Shown: positions 11,800-23,781 of the stretch, piece after piece
Position numbering within the stretch: position 1 is the stretch's first letter
Layout: each line of letters starts with the position of its first letter
Source: Albugo candida
Taxonomy: Eukaryota > Oomycota > Peronosporomycetes > Albuginales > Albuginaceae
DNA length: 64,000 nucleotides
Direction of reading: 5' to 3'
Assembly: GCA_905220665.1 (NCBI GenBank)
Contig: CAJNAR010000164.1
Location: forward strand, 1-64,000
The notes under the pieces: model-generated
Told to the model about the DNA's origin: nothing
Database searches by the model: none
The model's input: the letters and a program-made list of their open reading frames with translations, nothing else
Program-made: the position numbers and the translations under genes

Positions 11800-14700
11800 C
11801 TCTCCCACGACACACAATTCTTGATTTTTGCCAGACGAACCAAATTCTGAAATTGCTTTGTCGAAATGGGCTTCGTCAAGAAATTGGCAAGCTGATTCTT
11901 GAAGTCGATATACTCGATCACAATTTTTCATCCTTTGAATGATCACGAATGAAATGATAACGGATGTCGATATGTTTTGCTTTGCATTCATATCCGACGT
12001 TTTTTTCGATTGCGATGGCACTTTGATTGTCCTCGAATATTTTGGTCTTTTGAGAAATCTTTGACTTCAGTTCACATAATAAGCTTTTCAGCCATAAAAC
12101 TTCTTGCATACAGAGTGATAGGGCGACGTACTCTACCTCGGCCGTACTCAGCGCTACACTTTGCTGAATCTTTGATTTGAAAATAACGGGTGCACCATTT
12201 ATCATAACCATGATTCCAGATACAGATCTTCTGAATTCCTTGTTATTCGCCCAATCTGCGTCACTATATGCACAAACGCATAAATGTTTGTCACTGCCGG
12301 TGTAATGTATCCCCATGTCGCAAGTTGACTTCAAATAACGTTGGACCCTTATCGCTGCCTTCCAATGCTCTTCAATAGGCCGTTCCAGATGTCGACTTAG
12401 TTGCCCAACTTAATACGCGATATCTGGCCTTGTTCCATTCGAAACATACAAGAGTTATCCAACCAAGGAGCGATAAGGCCGAAACTTCATTCTTTCATCT
12501 TCTTTTTCGATTACCGATAAAAGTTGGCCTTGAACATTTGGGTTCCAAACGAGCTTGACGTCCACTTGGTTGAAATTTTCGACCATTTTATTGATGCTTG
12601 AAGTTTGACAGATTTTCATTGAACGTTGCTCTCGGTCATAATTCACTTGAATGCCCAGCATAAATTTCACTTTTCCGAGATCTTTCGACTTGAACTTTCT
12701 TGACAATTTGTCGGAAATAGCTTTTATCTCCTCCAATGTCTTTGCACCGATTAACATGTCGTCCACATATAAGGCGACATAAACCACCGAGTTCCCTCGT
12801 TGACGAACAAATATGCACGAATCTGTTCTGCAGTGTCGGAAACCCATTTCCAAAAACAATTTTGAGATTGTCTTAAACCATGTTGCTGCAGCCTGCTTCA
12901 GACCACATAAGCTTCGCTTCAGAAGACAGACTTCGTTAGCCTGAGCTTTATCACCTCGGGGTGGATAAATGTAGACTTCTTCCTCCAGATACCCATTGAG
13001 AAACGCGGTGTCGACATCATATTGCTGAACATGAAATCTTTGGTGATAGCAAACCGCCAGGTAAACCCGAATGGAGTTCATATTTGCAACTGGCGCATAT
13101 GTATCCATATAATCCCTTCCATATTTTTGTCGGTAGCCCAAGGCGACAAGTCTTGCCTTGTACTTTTCATCTCCACCAAATACATTCCGCTTTAGAGTAA
13201 AAAGCCATTTTTTTCCAATCACCTTTATATTTGGAGTCTTTTTTTGAAGTCAGTATCCAGATCTCCTTTTCCTTGAGTGCTTGGAGTTCTAGTTGAATCG
13301 CCTTTTCCATTCAGCTGAATCCGGAGACCGCATTGCCTCTCTGTACGTTGATGGTACATCCAGCGCAGCATTCGCCTGTTCTTGTTCCATGCGAAATCTT
13401 TTCTGTGGTCGAGTTTCTTCGATGTCCACTGGAACAATGGCATCGGAAATTTCGTATGGCACGATTGAATGAGACAGCTCACTTTCGAGAAGGTCATTGG
13501 GCCCAGATGGTGCGAATGTCGGAGAGCCAGTGAAGCTACCAAATCTCCCCCTGGGAACAATCTCCGTAGCTGTATTGAAATCCATGTTGACACCATCGTC
13601 CCCTGGATGTTCATTCTGTTCTTCAAACTCTTCATCGATTTCCATTGCATCATCGCTGTTATGCTCTCTTTCGAGAGGCATGTCTTCCTCCTCATAATGC
13701 TGGTTTTCCATAGATTTCAATCGGTCTATGGATTTATCGCAGCATAAGACTTCAGCATATTTCGAGCTTTGCAGTTCTTGAAATTTAGCTGTACGTGCTG
13801 TTTCCATGCGATGGGCTTCCAAAATTCCAGACACGATAACCTTTAATGTTTTCGAAATAGCGCAGAAACATACATTTCTAAGCTTTTCTGTCGAATTTAG
13901 ATCTCTTAGATTTGTCGATAGTGCATAACCTTGAGCTTCAAACACTTTAAAGTGCGCGACGCTTGGCTTCCGACCGAAACATAATTCAAATGGGGTTTTG
14001 AATTGATTTGCCGCACAGGGTACTCTGTTCGTCACGTACACAGCTGTGTTCATAGCTTCTGCCCAACATTTTTCCTCCACTTGCATATGCGATAACATGC
14101 ACCTCGCACGTTCCGTAAGTGTCCGATTCACCGTTCTGCGAGTCCGTTCTTTTGTGGCGAATATGGAACCGTGGTTTGATGTATGATTCCGGAATTTTTG
14201 CATAAGTTGGCAAATCTGTCGTCGATGCATTCCCCACCATTATCCGAATGCAAACACTTGATCCTTTTTCCGAACTGATTCTCGACAAGTGCTTTGAATT
14301 CGGTAAATTTACTGAAAACTTCACCCATGCTTTGGATAAAATAGGCATGGATGAATCTTGAAAAATCATCGATGAATGTGACCATGTACTTCGCGTCACC
14401 TTGAGACTTCACTCGCATCGGTCCACTGATATCACTGTGAACCACTTCCAACAAGGCTTTTGTCTTTACCTTTCCCTACGCAGATAATCTAAATGGCTGA
14501 AAAGATGACTTTCCATCCATACACCCTTCACAAATTTCGGACTCTTAACAATCCATTCCTAATTTTGTCTTTATATTGAGTCCAGTGACATAATTTCTTA
14601 TGTTTTTCATTCTCTTGGTCGTAATATGACCAAACTTTGCATGCTAAATTGATTCGTCCACCGGAACGCCTTCATGTTGACCTGCCTCTCCACCAAAATG

Positions 14701-15810
14701 TGCGACTTCAAGTGTTTCACATTCGAGAACGAAAAGCTTTCCAATACGTTGAATATCCACAATGCTTCGATTGTCACTTTTGATTTCACAGGTAAGATTC
14801 CGAAATACAACTTAAAGTCTTTTTCCGCCAGTGCAGATACGGAAAGTAGCTTTTGCTCGAGACCGGGAACGTACAAAACATCATCAATCCTGATATTTTT
14901 GTTGTTCTTGAGTCGCACAAAGATGGTTCCAACTCCCACTGCATAAACCTTGCTTCCATTGGCAAAAGATATCGGAAGCTTTTTCTTCGTTGCTTGTAAG
15001 TCGGTAAATTCAATTTTGTTGGGACACATGTGACTGCTTGCGCCACTGTCCAGAATCCAATTCGCTTGATATTCTTGAAACATTGTGAATGCATGGGCTT
15101 CCTCGCTGTCGGCATTGTTACTTTTCTAACAATCCGCTTGTTTGTGCCCATACTTGTTACACCGGAAACACTTTCCCTCGAACTTCGCTGTGTTCCTGTT
15201 CGGCCCATTTGCTCGACCTTTGCTTTGCCGCTTGTACTGCGCTTTGAGTGCCATGCCTTGCTTTTCCTTGGCACTGATGCTTTCTGATTCGCGAAGAAGC
15301 ATTTCCTTCGCTTGAAAAATGTCCATCCCTGGAATAGTCTCCATGATCTTGATAATCTGGTCGAAATCTTCTGACATGCTTCCAAGTAGTACCACCAGCT
15401 GCTCATTCAAGTCGGTGGACGCTCCAATTACTTGTATTGATATGCACAACTCGTCAAACCTCAAAACATGATCCATAACGCTTCCGCTTTTCTTCATCTT
15501 GAACTCATGGAACTCCCGCTACTTCTGGATCCTGCTGTGCAAGGGAGCGCCTCAAGAAAAATTTCTTCAAGATGTCCCGTGCTTGTGCAGCACTGCATGC
15601 TGATCTAACCATAGACTGCAAGTTGGGGCTGATCATGGTCTAAATGATCGCAAACGCCTTCATGTCATTAACCTTCCGAATTCCCACGTTGCTGTCATCC
15701 TCGCTTGGTGTTTTTACCGGCTCAATATGGTTCAGCAACCCCTTACGCATCAGCTGCATTCGAGCACTGAATTCCCAGCTGAAGTACTTGCCTTCTCTCA
15801 ACATATCCAT
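11709..15810 (-). pseudogene. Copia-2 gag-pol (few lesions)
   Basis: Polyprotein on the minus strand from an ATG at 15810. Visible blocks are gag (15810-15126, with RKVNDMKAFAII and the knuckle CFRCNKYGHKQADC), protease (WILDSGASSHMC near 15050), GAG-pre-integrase, integrase (HSDISG, LHSDNGGE, SPQKNG at 14450-14130), reverse transcriptase (YVDD near 12760) and RNase H (SDADWANN, TAEVEYVA, KHIDIRYHF). Lesions include an in-frame TAG after KAFAII near 15640, a frame change near 15500, the 'C*' stop at 15126, and frame changes near 14600, 14460, 14230, 13230 and 12455. The last open segment runs through the 3' LTR boundary and stops inside the LTR at 11709. Such sparse lesions could also be sequencing errors. 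Confidence 0.88.
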
Positions 15811-15866
15811 TTTTGATAGAGTTCGTAGTTTTTTGAGAAAAACAAGAGTTGTGGCTGTTAACCTAT

Positions 15867-16091
15867 TGTTGTCAAATCGGAAAAAAACTATATTTGTAGG
15901 TCCTTAGTTCTCAAAAAGATAGTCTAAGCCTATACCACATTCTCTATATCGCTACTCTATACTATTAGTAACCTATTTCTTATCTCACCTGCCCGCGCTA
16001 TTAATGATCTGATCTTCTCTGACTCTTGATCTTATCCGACTCTTCTAGTCTTGTCCGACTTTCTTCTGAACTTATCCTACTTTCTTCAACA
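15867..16091 (-). repeat. 5' LTR of Copia-2
   Basis: 225 bp. Differs from the 3' LTR at about three bases, all within the first 20 bases as read on the plus strand. Confidence 0.9.
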
Positions 16092-17140
16092 ATGTTAGTC
16101 ATCGTGAAAACGGCAACGCACCTGTTCAACGAACAATAATGTTCTCTGTATGCGAGGGAATGCTTGAGTGTTTTTTAAGCATCTTTCTTTATCACCTGCA
16201 TTTCTATCGAATAAATCAGAAAATAAAGCCCGAAAAAAGTGTGATATGGTGCAACACGAATAGAATAATGAAATCACGTATTCAACTTATTTGCATTTTT
16301 CTGCAATACCAATTAGAAAAAAAATGCGTAATGTCCTTTGTTTCCTAATCCAGACCCATTCGGGATGACATTTGATGATGGAGGATATGCTTTGAGATGC
16401 GTGAATGGAACTGATGCTTTGATCACACCTCCTATATTTTTGTACGTTCCAAGTAGATACGATAGCTGGGACCGAGTGCAAAAACCCAGAGATGAAGTAA
16501 ACCTGATCTGGTTGTCGTCCTGGAAACGGCAACGCACCTGGTCACCGATCAATAATGTTCTCTGTATGCGGGGGAATGCTTGGGTCTTTTTGAAGCATCT
16601 TGCTTTATCAACTGCAATTCCATCGAATGAATCAATTAAACAGCACGAAAAAGGTGTGATTTGGTGCAACACGAATAAAGTAATGAAATCACGTGTACAA
16701 TTTATTTGCATATATCTGGAATGCTGATATGAAAAAAAAAACGTAATGTCATTTGAACTCCAATCTGGACCCATCTCGGATGACATGTGATGATGGAGGA
16801 TATGCTTTGAGATGCGTGAGTGGATCTGACTCTTTGATCATACCTCCGATATTTATGTACGTTCCAAGTACATACGATAGCCGGGACTGATTGCAAAAAC
16901 CCAGAGATAAAGATAACCTGATCTGGTTGTCATCGTGTAAACGGCAACGTCCCATCTGGTCACCGATCAATAATGTTCTTTTTATGTGGGGGAATGCTTG
17001 GAACTTTTTCAAGCATCTTGCTTTATCGACTACATGTTTATCAAATGAATCAATAAAACAGCACGAAAAAAGTTTCATCTGGTGCAATACGAAAAGAATA
17101 ATGAAATCACGTATACAATTTATTTGCATTTTTCTGGAAT
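16092..17140 (-). repeat. Diverged satellite units, end of the array
   Basis: About two and a half inverted units (anchors near 16350 and 16760) of the diverged subfamily. They contain 'atcgaatgaatcaatta' in place of the long A/T tract of the younger units. Similarity ends near 17140 (tttctggaatactttg), which marks the edge of the satellite. Confidence 0.88.
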
Positions 17141-17161
17141 ACTTTGTTTTGATTCATATTT

Positions 17162-17890
17162 TTATCTTCTCGCAGGAGCTGGTAACAGTTTCAGGATTGC
17201 TGCTGTTCTGCAACTGTAACAATGATTCTTGTAATTAGATACTGATAAGATCTGTATTTTTTCATGAGATACATTACTCACGTGTGACGAATCACTCATG
17301 AAATCATCAGTTTCTTTTGAAGTATCGAATGTACTCTTACAGTTTGCCATTTACTTTTTCAATACGCCAACGTCAAAGGAGATGCTTGCTTAATGGGAAT
17401 ACTCCCTGGACAGCCCTTACTAGCGCAAGCTCGCGATCTGTGATTATGACCTTCGGAGAGGGTACCCTATTATAGATAGTTTTGATCTGACGTATTGCCC
17501 ATATGTAGTTCTATCGATGCTCCTTTGACAGGAATGCAAAAAATGATGGGAATGTTGAATTGAGGCAAGTCAATACAACAGCATAGAGAAAAGGGCATTT
17601 TATACTTGTTTGTCCTGTATGCGTAGTCCAACAATAAAACAGAAGGAGAGCGTCGTGTCAATTTGATATACATTATATTGGCAAAATAAAGGTGCGTCAG
17701 ATTGTTTTCATTCCTGCATTGTGTCGAAGAGATGCACTGGTCTTCTTTGAGTTCCACAATTGGTGCTGCGATCTGTGTTCTGCCATTGAGGGACTGATTT
17801 TGCATCTTACGCTGAAAAGTAATAGGATTAGAATAAAATCGCACTCTGAAATTCGTGATAACACAACTTTCCAGAGCTAATTGAGAGCTT
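17162..17890 (-). pseudogene. Mutator-like transposase fragment
   Basis: On the minus strand, 17844-17470 reads LYFAN...LLLDYAYRTNKYKMP, the first catalytic-D region of MULE transposases (normally a D[CS]TYKTN-type block). After a frame change, 17460-17370 reads ITDRELALVRAVQGVFP followed by a RWRIEKV-like stretch, which is the second aspartate and the C/W-H block. The segment 17350-17240 continues as the poorly conserved linker of the same family. Stops and frame changes separate these blocks. The downstream part, with the catalytic glutamate and zinc knuckle, is missing, apparently cut at the satellite boundary. Confidence 0.75.
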
Positions 17891-18539
17891 TACCTTTCCA
17901 CTGTAAATGTCCCTCCTTCTCTATTTGCTGAATCTTGCAGTTCGAGAGCTTTTCTCGCCTCGCTAGGTCTAGCTCCAGATTCGAGGGCCCTTTAAATAGT
18001 ACTTTTACCCTCAATAGCCTCAATAGTACGTCTTCGCGGTATTGGATGCTCAGCAATACTTTTTTTATTGTTCATGGCTATGTTGACCATTCTTTACAAA
18101 TACTCTCCATTGAGAATCATGTTTATATATGGTAGCGTAGAGCGAAAACGGGCAGTCAATTAACTTAGTGGCAGTTTGGGCGCTTTCGATTCTCCTGAGT
18201 AAGGTTTGACCTGTTTTTAGTGTTGCATCAGCAAAGTCAAAATTTGTGCCTTAATTACCCGCTGTATAGTTGAATCTTACCTTGTATCGTATGTCCCTCC
18301 TAAGTCGCACTATATGCAGTATCGCAAATTTTTTGTAGAGCTCTTTATAGCCAATGCATAGCTCTCAAGGAATGCAAATTCTTGTACAGCTTCAAAGAGC
18401 TCTTTAAATGTGTTGTACGTTTCTTGTGTTTCAGAGGGGGCATATTGCAATCTTGTAGGTAGCGTACAATTTGTCACCTTAAATGTGTATACTGGATGAA
18501 ATAAACTGCTGTATAGAAGAAATTCAGAGTAAAATGTGT
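17891..18539. other. No gene recognised
   Basis: No sustained reading frame, RNA gene or element boundary is visible. 'agctcttta' and 'agagctc' words recur around 18340-18410 without forming a clear repeat. Confidence 0.5.
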
Positions 18540-18940
18540 CGCAAAAAATGTCAGTTGTATTAGCCGATCATAGTTGCAACGCACTGTGCATTAGCCAATC
18601 TCAAATAATATCTCGACTGAAGTTGCGGTGGCAATAATTTAGGGTCTGCTTGGATGTAATTAGTTGAAAAAGTAAAATTATTCTGGGGACATGGGGATTT
18701 GATACCACTTTTTTCAAAAAATATGAGATATGTACCAAAATTTAAAAAAATATGGTTCATGTACCAAAATTCATAACAATAGGCGGTTTTGTACCAAAAG
18801 TTCGAAAATATTAATAGGGTACTGATATCCCCACAACCTTTTTCTGATATCCCGACAGCCTTTTTTTTAATTACATTTTTATTTTCCATTTTAAATTACA
18901 TCATGCCTACTTAGAACAACTTTTTTGGGACAATAATCAA
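18540..18940. repeat. MITE-like repeat block with a nested short TIR element
   Basis: 18575-18655 (gcattagccaatctcaaata, tttagggtctgcttggatg) matches 35505-35600. Inside the block lies a short element at about 18690-18832. Its ends (ggggatttgatacc and gggtactgatatcccc as a complement) and its internal 'gtaccaaaa' words resemble the ends of the MuDR-type element at 35687-37663. The remainder (aaattacatcatgcctactta, 18885-18910) matches a TIR found at 35078. Confidence 0.7.
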
Positions 18941-21900
18941 GGGAGCTGCTAACCGGACACCCCACCCCTCCTCGCATATATTTAAATATATTAATAAACA
19001 CCTCGCCCCTATAATCAAATATGAGTCAATACCTTGTGATGTTTTGGTTTGTTCATGTGCTGAGTTTGGCGTTATAGTTTTAGTAAAGGGAGATGCGTTG
19101 ACAGGAATTCCGATCGAGGAATAATTTAAATAATAAAATGCTTTGACTGCTGAATCTATTCTTGATTTTCTGATTGGATTGAAAGGGTGTGTAATAAATG
19201 GGAAAGGTAATCATAAAAATAAGAGCGACGAGTAAAATTCTGCACAGCATGTACACTCCTAATTCCCACCTGCTCATACCTATCTACTCAATTTCATTTT
19301 AAGACTCCCAGCTGGGCCAACATTTCCGCGAGGAATTCTTGGGCAAGTGAGACATCGTCGGCATAATCAAAATTAATTTCATTAGCCTGAAAAAAAAGCG
19401 GTAAGAAGAAATCATACACGAATCATTGCGGCTTACCTCAACGCCATTTTCTTGCACTTTTGCAACTTCTTCGCTATTGGTAATTGTCACTGTGTTCGGA
19501 TAAGTCTGAGAAAACGGCAGATGTCAGTTAGAGAGTATCAAAGGGGTCTTAAGACAAACCAGAATGCATGAAAGATGCTGACTTAGATTACGCTTGCTCA
19601 CAATTTGGCTGATTGCTCTCATACCGGCAGATTTTGCCGCAAGCAATGAGCAGGTGGACCTGTGGTGTCCTTCATCCTTGCAATGCCCGCATTTTCGCTT
19701 CTTGCGGCCTTTTTCCTCCACATGCTCAAAAAGCGAAGGATTGTGCCTTGTTGACGAACGGTTTTGTGAGCTCAATGGCCGCCCACATGGCTGCGCTACT
19801 ACCGGATTGTTCATGACAAATGCTTTCGAGGAATCTAATGCTTCAATTGTGGTTCGAAGCATGGCCTGCTTGTATTCTTTTTCTCCTTGTACCGTGTTGC
19901 AAGAGACAACACAATATGGTGAGAAATTCGCTCTTGCTGTGCATCTAGAGGCGGTGGTGGTTGGTGGAGCCTCAATGCATATGGAAGTCTGAAACCTCCA
20001 AAGACCTATTGTTTGCCAACATCTTTCGCAAAGAAATTTTGGCAGGGGAGTTCTATTGTTCCCACAAAGATATTACTCCACTCCTCTGTTCCATTTGGAC
20101 CGATTGCCTGCTGGTATTGCTCATGGACCTGAAAAAAAGACATTCAATAGCTGACTATAGAGGACGTGTTAAGCCCACTGCATGCATTATTCACATACCT
20201 TGCCCATTTCATAAGCTGAGATTTTGCGAACGACGTTGCCCCAGAATGGGGCTTCAAATTTTATTGGAAGCTGCATGCGTTGAAGACCGATCTGTCGGCT
20301 GATTTCGCGGTGTTGGACATCTCCAGACAGGACAATCTTTCTGTACACTTCATCCAAGTCGATGGTTGAAACAGCAATCCGCTGTTTCAGAGATGCATGG
20401 CTCCCCTCTACACGCGACGTGACCAGCATGTCCAAAATGTAGGGCATATTTGGTCAAGGCTGTAACAAATAGCTCCTTCTGCTTGTCAATCCAAATGTCG
20501 TTCAAGTATTTTGCCAATTGAAGCGGCAAGCTTGGCAGAAGGTTTTCTCGTTGCTTGTGATAATCCGCTTCTGTATGTGCTTGCAGAGAGCCATCCACTG
20601 GATCCAGAACTTGTCGTACTTCTCTGTCTTGCTAAATTGCCGCTTCGCTCTTGAATGCACATTCTTGTTTATATGCCAGCAGCAGATCAGCACAGTAGCA
20701 CTTGGAAATGCCGTTTTTATGCCTGCAATTAGCGCCAGTTCACGATCCACAACCACACTTATTTCGCCGGAACTAAGCAAATGCCCAAAGCAGTCCCGAA
20801 ATTGACGCAGAGCCCATACATAGTCTATTTCGCTTTCTTCGGAAAGGAAGGCGTAAGAAAACGATACGATACTATCTGGTTTGTTGGCGTAACCCCAACG
20901 ATATGCAACAACGGCACTTTATATCTATAGTATCGGCAGTTACTTACGCTTAACGCTAGTAACGCTTAGCAAAACCATCAAGCTTTACCTGTTTGTCTTG
21001 TGCGTTGAGTCCAATATAAAAACTTGTATGTACAAAGAGACGATGGGGCTGATCAATGAAAAAGCACGAATAATTGTTGTACCATTGAAGATTGTGCTAC
21101 GCACTACATTTTCCGTGAATCCCGCTGCAAGTGATACAGCCGTTGTTGGAGCAAAGAATAACAAGTCTGCTCTCCACTATTACTTTGGCGGAGCTCGTAG
21201 TAGATTTTTTCCTTCTCAAAACGGTCCAAAAGAGCCTCGACTGGTCGTGGGCCGTTCTGCGCAGAGGTCCTTACTTAGAAAAGGCTGTTTAGAATATTCC
21301 TCAAAGTAAATATTACGAGGCAGATTGTCATCGCCATACCCTTTGCTTGGTATTGTACACATCTTTTCCAACCAGTAAGCAGCACTGTCGTTCTGACGAA
21401 GGGTCGCAAAGATTACGCGAGGTGTCGCCCCAACCTTTGTCATTTTTTGTATGAGTCTGTTTATCGCATATGCGGCAGGGTCTTCTGCGGGATTGTGCCC
21501 GCTATGCCCACCAGGGAGGACTTGAAAGTACCAGACATAGGTGCATTCATCGGCGCTTATTGGCCTCTGGATGACAGCTTGCCACTTGCAGTTTGATTTT
21601 TTTGACTTCCGACGAAGGCCACTCCCTTCAACTTTGTGTACTCGGGCATGTCCACACTTCAACCAGACCTTCCGTATTTCCGTGCCTGCGTTGTTTGTCT
21701 TTGACCAAGCAAGTTAACGGCGAACCCGTTCTGCATGTCAAAGGTCTTCACCGCGTCCTCTGCTTTTTTGAGAGAAGGGTAACATGCACTGGGTGGGTCT
21801 TCCATAAGCAAATTTAGGACAGCGTGATGAGAAAGTGGCAGTTTGAGAGCTATAATGTGCTTTGTTAGCAGAGATGGAAATATAAGTTCCCTCTGTCTCT

Positions 21901-22305
21901 TTCTTTTGGGGCAAAAAAATGTGTGTACTGTTATGAACGGTTATTATATGCATTCCCTGTGTATCCTGTCCGCATATGAACTACGATATCGCGCACTATT
22001 TCAAACAGAACGGTCGTTCAGTGACGTCATAGCGACAGACAGTCGCCCGTGGCTGAACTATTTCAATGTCGCGTGGACCACAAATCGACCATAAATCAAC
22101 AGGAAGACGTTAAAGTGGAGAGGTGGCCGTGATCATGTAGCACATATGTGTTGTGTAGGGTAAGGGGTGTCCCGTTCAGGATGTGCCCAAAATAATATGT
22201 AACATATTCATCAACCTTAATAGGGGGGGGTTATTAAATCATATAAAACATATGTGAGGAGGGGGGGTCCGGTTAGCAAAGGGGGGTGTCTGGCTAGCAG
22301 CTCCT
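18941..22305 (-). mobile_element. MULE-1, Mutator-like DNA transposon with TIRs
   Basis: Terminal inverted repeats: the left end 18941 reads ggagctgctaaccggacac, and the right end (to 22305), complemented, reads ggagctgctagccagacac. Partial copies of the motif recur inside the right end (ggtccggttagc, 22266-22277). Between them lies a minus-strand MULE transposase gene. Flanking 9-mers (aataatcaa and tataattag) match at 6 of 9 positions, which is only suggestive of a target duplication. Confidence 0.85.
19294..21805 (-). pseudogene. MULE-1 transposase
   Basis: Cut-and-paste transposase of the MULE superfamily. From an ATG at 21805 come an alpha-helical N-terminus (KKAEDAVKTFDMQNGF), a FAR1/WRKY-like zinc-binding block (LKCGHARVHKVEG, 21660), a catalytic-D block (DSTHKTN near 20990), a second D block (VVDRELALIAGIKTAFP, then CCWHINKNV, 20755-20660), the glutamate region (VTSRVEGSHASLKQR, 20410-20370), and a C-terminal knuckle CGHCKDEGHHRSTC (about 19700). 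Two 3' introns are likely: about 19508-19560, and 19387-19438 (GTAAGC...TTTTCAG), with the last exon ending at the TGA at 19294. Frame changes near 21670 and in 20940-21220, plus a TAA near 21190, suggest it is inactive, although unrecognised introns could explain some of them. Confidence 0.8.
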
Positions 22306-22599
22306 ATAATTAGTGCGTATTGATATCCCGACAACTTTTTCTAAAGGGAATCGTTATTCAGCCCCCCCCCTTTCCTGAATCAGCCCTCAGCCTTCATAAA
22401 TTGATGGTAATCGTGACCTCTGATTGGTTTAAAAAAATATAAAGGAATAAATAAAAAGAAATTACGGAAATCGGTATTCAGCCCCTACCCTTCATATATT
22501 TATGAAAATTGTGGCCTCTGGTTGGTCTGAATAAATGCAACGAAATGAAATTAAAAAATAAAATAAGAAAAACTTCGGTCTCTGCAGATTTTGTACTAC
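22306..22599. repeat. Tandem MITE-like repeat
   Basis: Two adjacent copies of a module, 22345-22440 and 22465-22560. Each starts ggaatcg(t/g)tattcagccc and contains 'gacctctgattggt' or 'ggcctctggttggtc'. The same module is present in inverted orientation at 34880-35050. Confidence 0.75.
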
Positions 22600-23090
22600 T
22601 TAATCTAAGTCTGTATGTAAATCTACCGCTGCAAGTGTTGCTGGTGTTATTGGTGCTGTTTGGTGCTGCTGTTGCTTCTTGACGGCAGGTTCTGGCATTG
22701 CGACATGTCTTTGGCATTTTCGACATCTTCTACGATACACAGGAGCATCCTAAGCAGCGCTAACATGCTCAAAGTGCGATGGCAGTCGCTGCGTTGGGCT
22801 CGATGGCCAACCATGCGTGCGCACTTGCACAGGATCGCGAATTTCTGTCTGTGGGACGTCCAACATATAGTCCAGCAGCGCACGCTTACGATGATCGGAA
22901 GCATCTCCGTACTCATCGTTTATCCTCTTCAATGCTATCTCAATTCCAATTGGCATGGTCCCAGCCTCAATATGAACTGGCATTGGCTGTACCAGCCACC
23001 AATAATGATCAAAATCATTAGCAGACAGCGGTATCACTTGGTGACGAAAAGCATAATCGCAAGGATACCCTATTGTAGATGTCGTCAAGT
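22600..23090 (-). pseudogene. MULE transposase C-terminal fragment
   Basis: The minus-strand frame 23088-22750 reads as the conserved C-terminal linker of MULE transposases (blocks like FDHYWWLVQP, HRKRALLDYML, then VRTHGWPSSPTQRLPSHFEH). After a frame change at about 22745 it continues into a degenerate zinc-knuckle-like CRKCQRH stretch. The same linker-knuckle arrangement is seen in MULE-3 (49634-50215). No terminal repeats or catalytic blocks accompany it. Confidence 0.6.
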
Positions 23091-23146
23091 CTATAGGTAA
23101 ATTGATGTTGCAGGAGACAACAGTGTGATTTATATATGTATTATTT

Positions 23147-23231
23147 AGGGATGTGTTATATTCACTCCCTGTTTGGTTAAAGTCACTCCCTTTTTAAGTA
23201 AGGTGGCACACATAATCATACTATGTGTATA
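23147..23231. repeat. Foldback-like TIR element, left arm (outermost level of the nest)
   Basis: The reverse complement of 34795-34875 matches over more than 60 bases, including gtttggttaaagtcactccc and aagtaaggtggcacacata. It is cut at 23231 by the Copia-3 LTR. The arm resumes at 34019 with ctatgtacactttttattta, which mirrors 34770-34790. Confidence 0.82.
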
Positions 23232-23781
23232 TTTTTGAGCACTTTAGATAGATTTTTGGAAAGTAAGATATATTAAATGTAGGAGGTCCTTAGTTCACTT
23301 TACTAGCTAGTCTAAGCCTTCTCGTTCTAAACGCCCACAGCTTAGGTCCCTACATCGATACCTATCGACCACTTTATGGGTCCGTACCCAGCTCAGTCGG
23401 TTAAAGCACTTGAGCGCACGGAGCCCCTGCCGGAGGTCGTTAGTTCGATTCCCGGCAGTGTGGGCAGCGGTTTGAGCCCAGTTGAAGGTGTCTATATTAC
23501 TAGAATTAGACAAACTGACTTCTCTAGTTGCCTAGGCTATCTTAAATAACATATATACATATAAAAAACGTTTCGTGAAATACCTGTGAGAGATGATAGA
23601 ATGTCGTCTCGTTGATAATCTCGTATCGTAGTAGCCTCAGCAACCTTAATACGAGACTGTGTCCAGCTTGTAAATGCTGTAAAGTTGAAAAAGTTGTTAA
23701 GTTGTAAAAATGGTCCAAAAGTACCGTGGTTTGCAAATTGGTGTGCGCCACACTACGGTGAGTAGAACCAGCCAACTAGGA

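Larger units (their letters stand above)
11575..16091 (-). mobile_element. Copia-2, young Ty1/copia element
   Basis: Two 225-bp LTRs (11575-11799 and 15867-16091) differ at about three positions, all near the inner tgttgtc end, so insertion was recent. Internal genes read on the minus strand in copia order. The purine tract complementary to actctccc abuts 11799, and a weak primer-site-like aggttaacagcc lies just inside 15867. The element splits a satellite unit: left flank ends ctgatctggt, right flank resumes gtcatcgtg. A clean 5-bp target duplication was not evident. It is the same lineage as Copia-1 and Copia-3. Confidence 0.93.

Noticed and set aside
11570..16096. A 5-bp target duplication for Copia-2
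   Set aside because: Flanking pentamers (tatat and atgtt) do not match. Insertion is supported instead by the interrupted satellite unit.
23375..23462. tRNA gene (A-box and B-box in good order)
   Set aside because: It lies inside a repeated 280-bp body with target duplications in both LTRs, and the outer stem does not pair convincingly. It is the tRNA-derived head of a SINE.
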